In this document: piece by piece, positions 20,438 to 32,483 of the stretch
Layout: the number at the start of each line of letters is the position of its first letter
How positions within the stretch are numbered: position 1 is the first letter of the stretch
NCBI GenBank assembly: GCA_037693485.1
Contig: CM075344.1
Location: 70,303,501-70,367,500, forward strand
Direction of reading: 5' to 3'
Length of the DNA: 64,000 nucleotides
From: Kitagawia praeruptora
Lineage: Eukaryota > Streptophyta > Magnoliopsida > Apiales > Apiaceae
Notes under the pieces: model-generated
Database searches by the model: none
What the model was told of the DNA's origin: nothing
Seen by the model: only the letters and a program-made list of their open reading frames with translations
Program-made: the position numbers and the translations under genes

Positions 20438-22939
20438 ATGAGTTCGAATACACCAAAGACTACAGGAACAGTGAAGGTCCCTAAGTTTGACAAAGAGAAT
20501 TACAACCTCTGGAAGATAAAGATGATGTTGTTCATCAAAGCCTCTCATCCTTTGTATCCTGAGATTCTCAAGAATGGTCCTTTTGTTCCACAACAAGAGA
20601 TACCAGAGAAGACTATTGGAACCACAACTATCCCAAGATCTTATGAGGCCAAGGATCCATCAAAATGGACAGAATCAGAAAGGGAGAAGGTTGCTCTTGA
20701 CAGCCACCTCATGTTGCTTATCATTGATTCCATGGACATGTCAATGTTTGCAAACATTGCATCATGTACATCTGCCAAAGAAATGTGGGATCACATTGAG
20801 GTGTTGTGTGAAGGAACTGATGAGGTTAAGGAAAACAAGAAACAGATATTGGTCACACAGTATGAGGCTTTCATGGCACAGCCCAAGGAAAGCATTACTG
20901 AGATGTTTGAGAGATTTCACAAGCTAGTTACAGAGTTGCAGATGAATGGCAAAGTTTACAGTACCAAGGAGTTAAACATGAAGTTTCTGCTATCCTCACC
21001 AAACCATCTAGAGCAAAGGGTCATTTCTCTAAGGGAAAGAGATTTGAACAAAGTTACATATGATGTGCTCTATGGAGTTTTAAAAACTCATGAGCTTGAG
21101 TTGCTTCAGAAAAGGGCTATCCAAGCCAATCAAGGCAGAATGGTAAACACATCATGTGCCTTGATTGTCAACAAATCTATCCAAGACCTAGAAGCATCTA
21201 CAAGTCAGTTAAGGATAGAGGAGGTAGTAGAAGAGGAAGAAACTCAACCTGAGGTAAGTGAACCTGTTGAGGAGAAGGAGGAAGAAGAGTTTTACACTCT
21301 TGAAGAACTAGATGGGATGGAAAATACTTCATATGCTTTCATGGCCAGAAAATTTCCAAACATCAGATTCAAAAGGAATCAACCCTTCAAACCCAAAACC
21401 CAAAACCATTCATTCAACAAAAGCAAGGCACCTGTGAAACCAAACAAGAATAAGTTTAAAACCAGCCATGTGGATAGGTCATTTGTAAGGTGCTATAGAT
21501 GCAATGACCTAGGGCATTTTGCCAGTGAATGCAAGAAGCCTAAAAAGAAGGATAGAGATTATCTTGAGCTTGAAGCTAAGTATGAGGCCCTTCTGAAAAA
21601 GCAGACACAAGGTAAGGCCTACATAGCTGAAGGGAAGTGCTGGGATGATTCTGACAGTGATGGAGAGGAGTAAGAATTCTGCAATTATGCCTTGATGGCC
21701 AATTCCAAGGATGACACATCTCCATCAGACCCTCATGTACCATCTCTCACTACTATAGACATGTCTGTTTCAGAGTATAAATGCATGATTGAACAACTAT
21801 CTGTTGAAATGTCTAACATTCATACTAGTATGACTGCTGCTAATGAAGAGATTGCTAAACTGTCTACTAGAAATGAAATGTTAACCAAAAAGAATGAGGA
21901 ACTTGAGCTAACTGCTATGCAAGTAGAAAACCTTAAGAAAGAAGTTGAATATCTGCAGAATAAGGTTTTGTGTGCTAGTCAGGTTGAAAAGGCTCTTAGG
22001 GATGAATTAGCTGAAAATGAATTCAAACTAAAAACTTTCAAGAAATCATCTGGTCTAGTGAAATCCTACAGTGAGAAAATTGAAGCAAAACCCAAGGCTG
22101 CTATTGGACTTGATTATGACACTCTTAAACAGAGAAAAGGCTATGCTGTCATTGAAGATGACACAGTTGTTCATTAGGAAGTGCCTCACATTTTGAAAAA
22201 GACTGAAAATCCAAATTTTAAGGAACCAACATTTGAAATTGATGAGGATGCCTTACTCATCAAACAAATGTTGAATGATGAGGATGAGGCACAATCAAAT
22301 GAACAACAAGCATCTTCCAAGAGTGAGAGTGTCAAGTCAAGAGCCAAGGAGCCAGTAATTGATAGGCCAAGACCCAAGAAGTTTGTTAAGTTTGTTTCAG
22401 CTGGGAAAAGTGAATCAGAAAAGAAAGTGACTAATAAGAAACAGAACAAAAATGGCAAGTTAGGGATTAACAAGGATAACAACTATGCTTATATGCCTAA
22501 TGCCCCTAGGAAAACTTGTCAGAACTACTTCAGTACCAATCATTTAACTCATGCATGCAAGAAACCTGTTGGTAGTGTGTCCAAACCTTTCTATGATTGT
22601 TCTGTGCCTCTAAGACATAGAGATGCACCATTTTGTGATAAATTTGACTGTATGCCATGCAATATGAATGTTATGACTAGTTGTTTCAATCTGAGAAGGC
22701 AATTCATTGATGGTTGTATCAGTCACAATTCTCACACACACTACACCAGGTCAAAGTCTTCGAGTCCTCCTAAAGCTAGGAAGGTACCTCTGTCACCTAA
22801 GTCTGAAACCTCAGGTTCTAAGACTTCTAACATTGACAAGAAGACTAATGCCAAGAAAGTTGACAAGCATGTTGTTTATGATAAAACTGTCTCTAAGTCA
22901 CATGGACCCAAACTTGTTTGGGTACCAAAGGAAAAGTAA
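20438..22939 (+). pseudogene. gag: Gag of copia element D, two in-frame stops
   Basis: It starts MSSNTPKTTGTVKVPKFD at 20438, 32 bases after the primer site. The UBN2-type capsid includes YNLWKIKMMLFIKA and QILVTQYEAFMAQPKESITE. The first zinc knuckle CYRCNDLGHFASEC is intact; a second is degenerate (CQNYFSTNHLTHAC, second Cys replaced). A TAA (21671-21673) follows DSDSDGEE, and a TAG (22175-22177) follows DDTVVH; the frame is otherwise continuous across both and ends VWVPKEK at 22939. The middle part (SVEMSNIHTSMTAANEEIAK) looks coiled-coil. Total length of about 834 codons is close to the B gag. Confidence 0.9.
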
Positions 22940-25824
22940 TACCTTTGTGCTTGCAGGGCAAAGAAAGTGAAAAGAAGGTCATGTGGATTTTGGACAGTGG
23001 ATGCTCAAATCATATGACTGGTGATATGGCCCTGCTATCACAATATGAGGAAAAGGCTGGCCCAATGGTTGCTTTTGGAGATGACAGCATGGGTAACACA
23101 TTGGGATATGGCAAGTTGAGAGTTGGTAATGTCATCATTGAATATGTAGCACTAGTCAAGGGGCTCAAGCATAATCTGCTAAGTGTTGGTCAGTTTACTG
23201 ATAGGGGATTCAAGGTGGATTTTGATAAAGATGAATGTTTGATCACCCACAAGAAGACTGGTGATTTTGCTCTATTTGGAGTAAGGAAGGGAAGCCTGTT
23301 TGTAGCCAATATGGATTCTGCAAACAAGGACAAAATTTGTTGCTTTTACCCAAAAACATCAAATGAAGATTGTTGGCTGTGGCACAAGAAACTATCACAC
23401 CTGAACTTCAAAGCCATTAATTCTCTAGTCAAAAGAGAGTTAGTGAGAGGCATGCCCACACTCGAATTCTGTCAAGAAGGAGTGTGTGAGGCTTGTCAAA
23501 AAGGAAAGATGAAAAGATCAAGCCACAAGACAAAGACAGTGACATCAATAACCAAGCCCCTATAACTCATTTATATGGATTTGTTTGGGCCTGTCAACAT
23601 TATGTCACTAGGAAGAAAGAAGTACGCCTTGGTGATGGTTGATGATTTTACAAGGTATACATGGGTGGAATTTCTGGCATCAAAAGATGAGGCTCCACAA
23701 GTAATCATTGAGCATATAAAGAAAGTTGACAAGGAAGCAAAGGCCAACAATGCAAGTGTGATTGCACTGAGAAGTGATAATGGAACAGAGTTTAGAAATG
23801 CCATACTTGAAGCATTCTGTAAAGAGAATGGTATTTCTCAGCAATTCTCAGCTCCAAGGACTCCACAACAAAATGGAGTTGTTGAGAGGAAGAATAGAAC
23901 TCTAATTGAGGCTGCTAGAACAATGTTACTTGATGCAAAAATGCCTACATGTTTTTGGGCTGAGGCTGTGAGCACTACATGCTATATCCAGAACAGAACC
24001 CTCATCAACAAAAACACTGGAAAGACACATTATAATTTGATGATTGGAAAGAAGCCCATTCTAAAGTATGTTGATACTTTTGGAAGCAAATGCTTTGTAT
24101 TGAAGGATAATTCTGAATATGTTGGAAAATTTGAAGCAACATCAAGAATGAGAAATCAGGCTGAGCACTCAAGGAAATGGGATAGATCACACACTGCAGA
24201 GCAAATCATTGGAGATCCTAATGCAGGAGTAAGGACTAGGAGAGCAACTCAGAATGAGTGCCTCTATGGCTATTTTCTATCACAAGTTGAGCCTAAGAAA
24301 CTTGATGATGCACTGTTGGATCCAGATTGGATTATTGCCATGCAAGAGGAGCTGAATCAATTTGAAAGGAACAAAGTATGGGAACTTGTGCCTGCACCAA
24401 AGAACAGAACCATTGTTGGAACAAAATGGGTTCTAAAGAATAAGATGGATGAAGATGGTGTAATTATAAGGAACAAAGCAAGGTTGGTTGCAAAAGGATA
24501 CTCTCAACAGGAAGGCATTGATTATGATGAGACATTTGCTCCTGTTGCTAGATTGGAAGCCATCAGAATATTCTTGGCATTTGCTGCTCATTCAAACTTT
24601 AAAGTATATCAAATGGATGTCAAGAGTGCATTTCTGAATGGAGAGTTGGAAGAAGAAGTTTATGTGCAACAACCACCTGGTTTTGAGGATCCACACTTCC
24701 CAGAATTTGTCTACAGATTGCTTAAGGCATTGTATGGACTTAAGCAGGCTCCAAGAGCATGGTATGATACTTTATCACAATTTCTTCTTGAGAATCAATT
24801 CACTAGAGGCACACTGGACAAGACATTGTTTTACAAGAAGCATAGTGATGATCTTATCTTAGTTCAGATCTATGTGGATGATATCATTTTTGGTTTTACA
24901 AATGAGAAGCTGTGTGAGAAATTTTCTAAACTCATGCAGAGCAAATATGAGATGAGTATGATGGGAGAGTTGACATTCTTTCTTGGGTTGCAAGTCAGTC
25001 AAAGGAAGGATGGTATCTTTATCAGTCAGACCAAGTACATCAAGGATTTATTGAAGAAGTTTGACTTGGAAGACTGCTCACCTGCAAAGACACCCATGGC
25101 CACTGCCACTAAATTGGATGAAGATGCTAAAGGCAAGAAAGTATATATCTCAGTCTACAGAGGCATGGTTGGTTCTCTACTCTATCTCACTGCAAGTAGG
25201 CCAGACATCATGTTTGCTACATGCTTGTGTGCAAGGTTTCAATCAAATCCAAAAGAATCACATTTGGTTGCTATAAAAAGGATCTTTAGATATCTGAAGG
25301 GCACTCCAAACTTGGGACTATGGTATCCTAAGGACACAGGGTTCAATCTGGTTGGCTATTCTGATGCTGATTATGCTGGATGCAGAGTGGATAGGAAAAG
25401 CACCTCAGGTAGCTGCCAGTTTCTTGGACAAAGGTTAGTCTCTTGGTATAGCAAGAAACAACAATCTGTGTCAACTTCTACAACTGAGGCTGAATACATA
25501 GCTGCTGGAAGTTGTTGTGCTCAAGTGCTTTGGATTAGAAATCAACTTAGAGATTATGGACTTGTGTTGGAAAGAATTCCAATCATGTGTGACAACACAA
25601 GTGCAATCTCTATAGTTGCCAATCCTGTCAATCATTCTAGGACAAAGCACATTGACATCAGATATCATTTCATAAGGGAACATGCAGCTAATGGAACCAT
25701 TGAGTTGCATTATGTTTCTACAGACAAACAACTAGCTGATATATTCACTAAGCCATTAGATGAAGCCACCTTCACAAGGTTGGTTAGTGAGATTGGAATG
25801 CTGAATTCTTCAGATTCTGGCTAA
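22918..25824 (+). pseudogene. pol: Copia Pol of element D, one stop and an internal deletion
   Basis: It opens in a different frame from gag, overlapping its end. Protease is DSGCSNHMTGD, and the integrase finger region is WHKKLSHLNFKAIN…CEACQKGK. A TAA (23563-23565) stands before MDLFGPVNIMS; related elements have Gln here, so CAA to TAA is likely. The integrase core has RSDNGTEFRN and PQQNGVVERKNR. After GKFEA the frame jumps to the pre-RT segment (IIGDPNAGVRTRR), lacking about 170-190 residues present in B, in frame. Reverse transcriptase has QMDVKSAFLNGELEEEVYV and YVDDIIFG. RNase H has YSDADYAGCRVDRKSTSG and STTEAEYIA and ends at MLNSSDSG. Non-functional as it stands. Confidence 0.93.
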
Positions 25825-26666
25825 GTGAATACAGCATCTAGATTGTTGTAGCAGTAAACACTTACTTTATCTAAATTCTCAATATTTTTGGAGTAAGTGT
25901 TGGCTGAAATATGATTTATAAATATTTCAAATCTGTTGCATATTTTGAAAATCATATTCTCTTGTTAACTTGAAATTTCTATGAAATTTTGAGAAAATCA
26001 CTGTTTAATTTACTAGAATATTCGTGAATGAATATGGCTGGTAAATTTTAAAAGATAGTGAAAATTGAGTTTCTATGAGTATAATTCGACAAGTCAGACT
26101 TCTCAAGTGATTCACTATTCGACATCTCTAACAAGTCTCATTAGAGCACTCTCGAGTTCTCGAATAGAGTCTTTTAGAGTTCTCGAATAGAGGTTTCCTT
26201 GACTTCTCGAATATAGTGTTTTAGTTCTCGATTGACTGAGTTCTCGAATACTATATTTGAGTTCTCGAATCACTTGAAAAGGCTGATTTCTCGCTGAATT
26301 TTAACCGATTTTGGATTTTTATTCAGAATTCAGAATTACTCATAAAAACATATTTTACCTAATTTAGATTTATTTCTAAGTTAGATAACTGCCAGCTGTG
26401 AGCTACAACCTGCTTGAGTTATCGAATAAGCCTTTCTTGACTTCTCGAATAGTTGTTTTCTACTTCTCGAATGCCTGACTTGTCGATATAGAACATACAT
26501 CTAATCGACATTTCAAGTACTTCATACTTTTACAACTTCACATCTATTCGATTCATTTCATTCGATTTCTCAAGCATTCAAACTCCCAAAACCTCTGAAA
26601 CCCTAACTGCAAAAGCTAAATTTCTTCTTCTACCTTCGATTTCTTCTCTCTCTCTCTCTCTCACAA
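25825..26666 (+). other. Spacer between pol and ORF3 of D with TTCTCGAA array
   Basis: Non-coding, AT-rich. TTCTCGAA occurs at 26157, 26180, 26204, 26241, 26262, 26442 and 26464, with variants at 26225 and 26287. Each fits nTTCnnGAAn, a half of a plant heat-shock element. The end resembles a host-gene 5' leader: AAACCCTAA-like and TTCTTC-rich sequence, then a CT microsatellite (26645-26664), then CACAAATGG at the ORF3 start. Confidence 0.6.
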
Positions 26667-26839
26667 ATGGTAACAGTAAAGTTCAACACCAATTTCATTG
26701 CTCTAACTAGTGATGTTGAAGCACCCAACGCTAATTTCAAGTGCTTTGTGAAGTGGATGTCTAAATCGTACATTAAGAATGCTCTATCTGTTAACCCAAC
26801 TCTGTACCTCGACATTCTAGAACAGTTTTGGCAGTCTTC
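26667..26839 (+). pseudogene. ORF3 of copia D, N-terminal piece, cut by E
   Basis: It starts MVTVKFNTNFIALTSD in a good initiation context. The segment KNALSVNPTLYLDILEQFW recalls, from memory, the conserved block (…ALxVNPTxYxxxIxQFW) of uncharacterised proteins following copia pol in Asteraceae genomes. After QSS (26839) the frame enters the LTR of E. The role is unknown. It occupies the place of the SIRE env-like ORF, but I see no signal peptide or membrane segment in this piece. Confidence 0.7.
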
Positions 26840-28431
26840 TGTTTGCACTAAATCACGCAAGCGTACGTGGTCACAAGTAATATAGATATAAGTTGAGTTC
26901 GTTCCCACAGAGATCTGGTTATGGTTTTAATTCAGTTCATGCACCTATGCAACAATGTATGATTATTATCCACTGCTAAGACAAATAACAAATACGGGTT
27001 TTAACTATCTAAATTAAACTAAGATGCAAATTAATAAACTAAGAATTAATTAACTAATGAGAATCGAATTACTTCTACAAGGGAAAACATGGTATCCTAA
27101 CTTCATTAAATACTTCCTTTAGAGATCATGCCTTAATCAATATATGTGATGGTTTTGATATCTGATTGAACAACACGAAACAAGTAAAAGTTACCTCTCG
27201 GTATACTAGTACCAAACTAAACATACATCCACAAAAGAGATAGAAGATGAATAGACACCAATTATGCTTAGACCCTATATCTCTATAGAATTTGAAAACA
27301 TAAAGGTTGAAGAACAAGTTATCCACATAGATCACATATGGCAGCATAATATCTCTATTTATGCCACAAATCATGATGTTAAAATATCAACCTATCCTAT
27401 GCTAGCATGGCAAGTTCTAAATCTCAAGATCCACTCTCGTTTCGCAAGAGATTAACAAATTAGATGTTCATAACGCATCTAAACACATGAAACACAACCA
27501 TACAAGGATATCAATAATTCATCACACACATATCAAATAAACAATCAACTACTAAATTCCATAAATAAATCCGTTAGGACCCCATGACAACGATTAGCTC
27601 ATGATCGAACTTCTCATCGTCACGGGGTCTAATGAAAACATGATGTAAAACAAATACAATAATATAAATCTCTGGTGTGTGTTGTGTTCGACATGGTCTC
27701 CTTTTTGTGTCCCCAAGAGGTGTATTTATAGCCCCAAGTGCCTCCTCAACCAAGTAATTACCGTATTTGATTTAGGATAGAATTCCGGTAATTTTCCTTT
27801 CTTGAATGAAATAGAATTGCAATTGCCATGTATAGTCTGATTCTAGAAGCTTCTGGTCATCCAAGGTAATTCCACAATGATTAGAATTAGAAAACAATGC
27901 AATTTCCTTCTCAGAATGGGTTTCCAAAAGTTCTGGAATTTTCTTGCAGTGTCAGGTGCTCAAGACCACTTTAGAATGAAAGAGAATTCCGTTATCTTCG
28001 CGTGGACTGTAAGATCGCCCAAAACGGACTTGTAGAACTCAAGATATGGCCAAAACAAAAATCAGAAATTTTGGCTGATTTTCCCGCGCCCGCCGCGCGC
28101 TACTGTTCATTCCCGCGCGCCCGCGCCCGAAATCAGCACAAATTAGGAGCGGCCGCGCCCGACCTATTGTTCATTTGCTGATTTTGCTCTATTTTCTTCG
28201 TTTTAACTCCGATTTTCATTCCGTTTCTTCCGGCACTCTCGCAATTTGATGTACTTTCATTTTTTAAGCTCAAAACCCACCATTTAAGCATGGAAAACAT
28301 CATCCCACATCCGACTCTTATTCCTGCACAAATTCACTACAAACACATAAAAAACACCACATACTTGAGTCCAAGTACACCAATTTAAGCCGAATTGAAG
28401 CATTCCAAGTGGATATAACATCCACTTATCA
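26840..28431 (-). repeat. 3' LTR of element E (1592 bp)
   Basis: It starts on the minus strand TGATAAGTGGATGTTATATC and ends AGTGCAAACA. Long stretches match the G LTR, for example around the ATCATGATTTGTGGCAT block and GCTATAAATACAC. A CpG-rich patch with CCCGCGCCCGCCGCGCGC is near 28082. Confidence 0.88.
27723..27730 (-). promoter_or_regulatory. TATA box in the E LTR
   Basis: The minus strand reads GGGGCTATAAATACAC, the same core as in the G LTRs. Confidence 0.6.
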
Positions 28432-28444
28432 CACCCCCAAACTT
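28432..28444 (-). other. Polypurine tract of element E
   Basis: The minus strand reads AAGTTTGGGGGTG directly before the LTR start TGATAAG. Confidence 0.85.
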
Positions 28445-28450
28445 AAACCG

Positions 28451-28468
28451 ATGCTTGTCCTCAAGCAT
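28451..28468 (-). other. AGGA-loop hairpin beside the PPT of E
   Basis: ATGCTTG-AGGA-CAAGCAT, a perfect 7-bp stem on the coding strand, same position as in C, F and G. Confidence 0.85.
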
Positions 28469-28495
28469 AACAATTACAACTAACTAACTAACTAG

Positions 28496-28617
28496 TACCA
28501 CTTCCGTAGGTGATCACAGTTGCATTTGGCATATGCAACAAGCCCTTTAAACCCCTAGGCAGCCCTAGTGGACGAGTAAGGTCTCATGAGGGCCTATAGT
28601 GAATGTACCCACAAAAT
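28496..28617 (-). other. 122-nt conserved 3' UTR element, copy in E
   Basis: About three differences from the majority sequence of C, F and G, within an otherwise divergent UTR. Confidence 0.85.
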
Positions 28618-30341
28618 CCAATTAACCTAATGCAATGCAATGCATGAATGCAACTAATATGAAAATGCAAATGACTACTACTAATTTCCTACCACACCTT
28701 CAAATCCTCTCATGCCATATCAACTTAAGAATCAAAGTAAGTACGCAATGTCTTGGTGTCGAAAGTGCAAGTATTCACATAGTCTACTCAATGAACATGC
28801 ATAAGTTCTCACAAGTCCATGTCAAGTGTAAAAATAAGTTAGTAAACATGCTAAGCCTACAAGAGTACATCTTTGAGACAAAACTCGGGATCTCATACGC
28901 AAAATCAAGCAAACACTCACAATCCACTCACAAAAGAATATTCACTCAAGAATAAGGGTAAGTGTATCACTCAATTCCAACAAAATCATAAGCATGCTTG
29001 ACATTTGGAATCAATCTAACTCTTAACACAACATACATCAATGACGATAATCAAAAGGTCTTTATTTGGGTTGTAACGGGGCTAGGGACAAGGTATGTCA
29101 AATAAGCCAAATCAGGTGAAGTATCAAAAGCTAGTAAGTACTATACACAATATTCAATCAACTCCCTATCTATCACCCCCAAACTTGAAATTTCCTTTAT
29201 TCTCTTATAATAAATAACTTGGTTAGTCGAACAAGAAGGATCACACGAACATAAATATGCTCTCATATAAATACTATTTCTTTTTTTTTCTTTTTTTTTT
29301 CTCTTTTTTTTGAGAGCTAAATATAACAAAAACAATAATATAAACAATAACAATGATCCCACAATTTTATTACACATGCCGACTATCAAGTAAACAACCA
29401 AACCCAATTTTCAATATTTCCCCCAAAAGTAAAACCAACAATAAACCTCTCCTTGCACACCTTATCACTCCCTTAAGCACTCTACTAGCCTTTGACAATT
29501 TAGGTTCAAATTAATGTAAGGCCAATACAAGAAAAAGGTCTAGGCAAGTAACGTGGTATGTCACCGAAAAAATAGGATTAAGCTCAACGGGTTAACTAAT
29601 TGATCATGTAAATATGGTGTGGTAATATGGGAAAATATGCGGTGAATCCTAAATGCCTTTATCTTTTCAATCGTCAAATAATGTCATGCATTTCAAGAAA
29701 GACCTCAAACAACTGCTAGCAATGCAAACAATCTGTGGACACTCAAGCAAATAAATAATTTGCAACAAATATGCAATAAGGCTCAAAAACTCACTTGGTG
29801 GAAAAACATACTCAATCCCAAGCAAAAATCTTTCTAATGCACCGACTTGTATTCAAAGCATGCAAACTAAATCAACTTGCACATATTCATGTCCTTCTAA
29901 TCACTTACAACATTCAATAAGTCTACTAGCTTCAACTTACTAGTGTATGTGTGTGCACAAGAACAAAGCATATCACTTCTCAATCAAAAGCGTCAACAAC
30001 ACAAAATTCCTATCAAGCATGGGTGCAAATGCAAACTATTATGAACTCACATGAAATACGAACAAAAAAACAGAATGTCCGAACAAAAAAAAGAATGTCC
30101 TATATGAAACAAACGTAGATATCACGAACATAAATGCATAATTTACTACTACTAATATGCAAAGCATGAAATCCTACATGAACACATAATAATACAACAA
30201 CTACTTATCCCTCAAACCACCCCCAAACTTAAAATATTCAATGTCCCCATTGAATTGAAGGTAATACAAAGGATAGCAGGAAACATACCTAAATAAAAAT
30301 GCCGAAACTCCCTTGAAACTCCCTCTATCTCTCAGGGGGAG

Positions 30342-32483
30342 TTGCCGAAATCTACTCTACAAGACACTCCTCTTCTAGAATCTAACACTGAAATTTCTTT
30401 GGAACCTACAACTCAGGCAACTGAGGTGCAAGGCATTGATCATCAAGAATTCTTTTCTCTTGATGAGCCAATAATTTCAAGTGACTTAGTGCATGACACT
30501 TTGCTCACTACCCAGGACCCACATTTAGATGGTGAGGGAATGCATGCTGGGGTATATCCTAATGGCACCATCACAAACACAGAGGCTTCACTAGTTTTTA
30601 CTAGAGAATCTGTGCCTGTGTCAACTGCTGGTGTAACTCATCCCACTTCTGTGGAGACACCAGTAGTAGAGTCAATCCATCCGGTTACAGAAGTTGCATC
30701 TGTAACTGAGGAGTCTAGTTTACCTAGCTCTAGCTCTGACTTTATGTCACAATGGCTGAAGCCTGTGCAACATGACAGTGCTTAAGGATCAGGGTCTGTT
30801 CCACAAAAATTGACGGTTGAAGCACTTCAAAGCTTAATTGTGGATCAGATTCCTGAGTTTGTAAAAATAGCTCAGAACCTTGTCACCTCCAACATCTCTA
30901 ATCCAGACTATGAGGCCATCCTACTATGCCATAGGGATGATGTGGAGATGCAGAAGGGCAAGATTATTGATGATGCTGAGAGAGATGGAAATGCAGATGC
31001 CTGGCTGCAAGGAAAGTATGATGTAACTCTCAGTGAAGCACTTCAATATCTTAGAGAGGAATACATCACTTCACTGGGCTCCAATGCAAAATCCCTGTCT
31101 CCTGGTGAAGTGTATGAAGCTGTCAATGATTCCTACAAGGGTTTCCTCAAGGCTGCCCACTATCTTAGCAAGGGAGTCAAAACTGAAGTCAACAGGGTGT
31201 GTGACAAGACAGCCACTTCAGTAGCAGAAGTAAAGAGGGCCTTTGATGCTAAATTTCCTCAACTAGACAGTGTGGTCAAAGATCTCAAACACTGCAACAC
31301 CACCTGCACCAAGATGGACAATGGCCTAGCCAAACTCACAGACACAGTCATAGGCCTAGGAAACAGATTTCAAAATCTATCTGACCAGACTACAGAGGCC
31401 AATGCCATGCTCAGAACACTGTTCAAAAATCAGTATGGAGACAAGCTGGTCACTGAAGTCCCTGTGCATGAAATGTCCAAGTCTGAAGTGAAAAGACTGC
31501 AAGATCAATCCTTAACTGGTTTCAAGGCCACTGCACTGCTCACCAAGGTTGATACTCTTGAAAGGGAGGTGGTTTCTCTCAAAGAATCGAATGCCCATCT
31601 GGCAGGAAAGGTTACAAATCTAACTGAGCAATTGAACACTCAAGCCACTACCACTGTTAATGTGCTTCTAGATCAATAAGCTATGCTGTCTGCCATGATG
31701 AAACACATGGGTATCCCTCTACTTGCAGAATCTTCAACTCCAAAGGCTCCTACTACAGCCTCTGTGCCTGACAACAAGCCTAAGGGGGAGAAGAGGATAA
31801 CAAGGAACTCAAAATCTAAGGGGGAGCCACAGACTAAGGTGGAGAAATCTCAATCCAAAGGCATTACAACCAATGAGAAGCTGAAGAAAGTGGTTGTAGA
31901 TGAAGTTTCCAAGCCATCTGAAACTGAAGGGAAGTCAGAATATGAATTTGACATCCCTGACATTGCTAAACAATCCCTTCAATCTGAACCTTCAGAATTC
32001 AGAAATGTGCTTACTCAAAGGGTATGTCAAGAAACTGCAAACTCTAGACTATACCACGACATAGCCTTTTTGAAGCATCTACAAGAGTTAAGGAAAAGAG
32101 CCAATTTCCATTACTTTGACTACATCAAGCTTCTTGTGCAAGATGTGTTTCTAGTCACTGTAATGAGAAGAGAAATTGTGCAAACCAATCCCCATGCCAT
32201 CATTCTTTCGAATGATAGAGAAATCTTAATTCACACTGCCAAGAACCTCTTTCACATCCACATTGAAGCCTTTCAAATTCTATCTAGCTCTGAACTTGGA
32301 ACAATCATCAAGAAGATAGAAAGGAATAACTCACCAGACAATGATATGCTCAAAGAGATTCTCACCAAGTGCATGAAATCTCAACTACCTCAAGTAGTTC
32401 CTCAGCCTCATTGTATTCTATATGAAAAGGATCAAGACATTGTTGCTTTCAGATTTGGCCATAGTCATTTTGTATTTGTTTGA
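30342..32483 (+). pseudogene. ORF3 of copia D, C-terminal piece with two stops
   Basis: A single frame of about 714 codons is interrupted by TAA at 30783-30785 and 31677-31679. The first part is Ser/Thr/Glu-rich (SVPVSTAGVTHPTSVETPVV). The second is helical and coiled-coil-like (VDTLEREVVSLKESNAHLAG). The third begins with a basic Lys-rich linker (KPKGEKRITRNSKSKGEPQT) and ends with a folded-looking domain (LRKRANFHYFDYIKLLVQDV) finishing FGHSHFVFV. No membrane segment is evident, so it does not look like an envelope glycoprotein. Function unknown. It continues the ORF interrupted at 26839, but some middle sequence is missing. The first ATG-type start is unclear; the frame opens at the E/D junction. 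Confidence 0.72.

Larger units (their letters stand above)
26840..30300 (-). mobile_element. Element E: truncated Athila-like Ty3/gypsy, 3' end only
   Basis: On the minus strand it has a 3' LTR (26840-28431), polypurine tract, AGGA hairpin, 122-nt block and about 1.8 kb of 3' UTR, then sequence of D resumes. There is no pol, gag, primer site or 5' LTR. The right boundary is uncertain (about 30,290-30,340), being where similarity to other 3' UTRs fades. The LTR resembles that of G while the 3' UTR resembles that of C, so E looks like a mosaic lineage. The left flank is TCTTC; no right copy is found, consistent with a deletion that also removed part of D ORF3. Confidence 0.8.
28432..30300 (-). 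other. 3' UTR of element E, non-coding
   Basis: The sequence is homologous over most of its length to the 3' UTR of C (shared blocks such as CCTCTCATGCCA and GGGGCTAGGGACAAGGTATG). It includes an A/G-rich tract (T-rich on plus, 29278-29310) flanked by GCTCTCA (29259-29265 on plus) and TGAGAGC (29311-29317). No ORF worth calling. Confidence 0.75.

Noticed and set aside
25897..26560. 3' LTR of D starting at TGTTGGCTGAAATATG
   Set aside because: It is followed by ORF3 rather than an LTR end, no polypurine tract precedes it, and no end matching the 5' LTR (AATGTCAACA) appears.
26667..26885. Independent host gene at the leader-like ATG
   Set aside because: Lies in frame order after copia pol in the ORF3 position and is continued beyond E by a long related-looking frame; the last residues derive from the E LTR.
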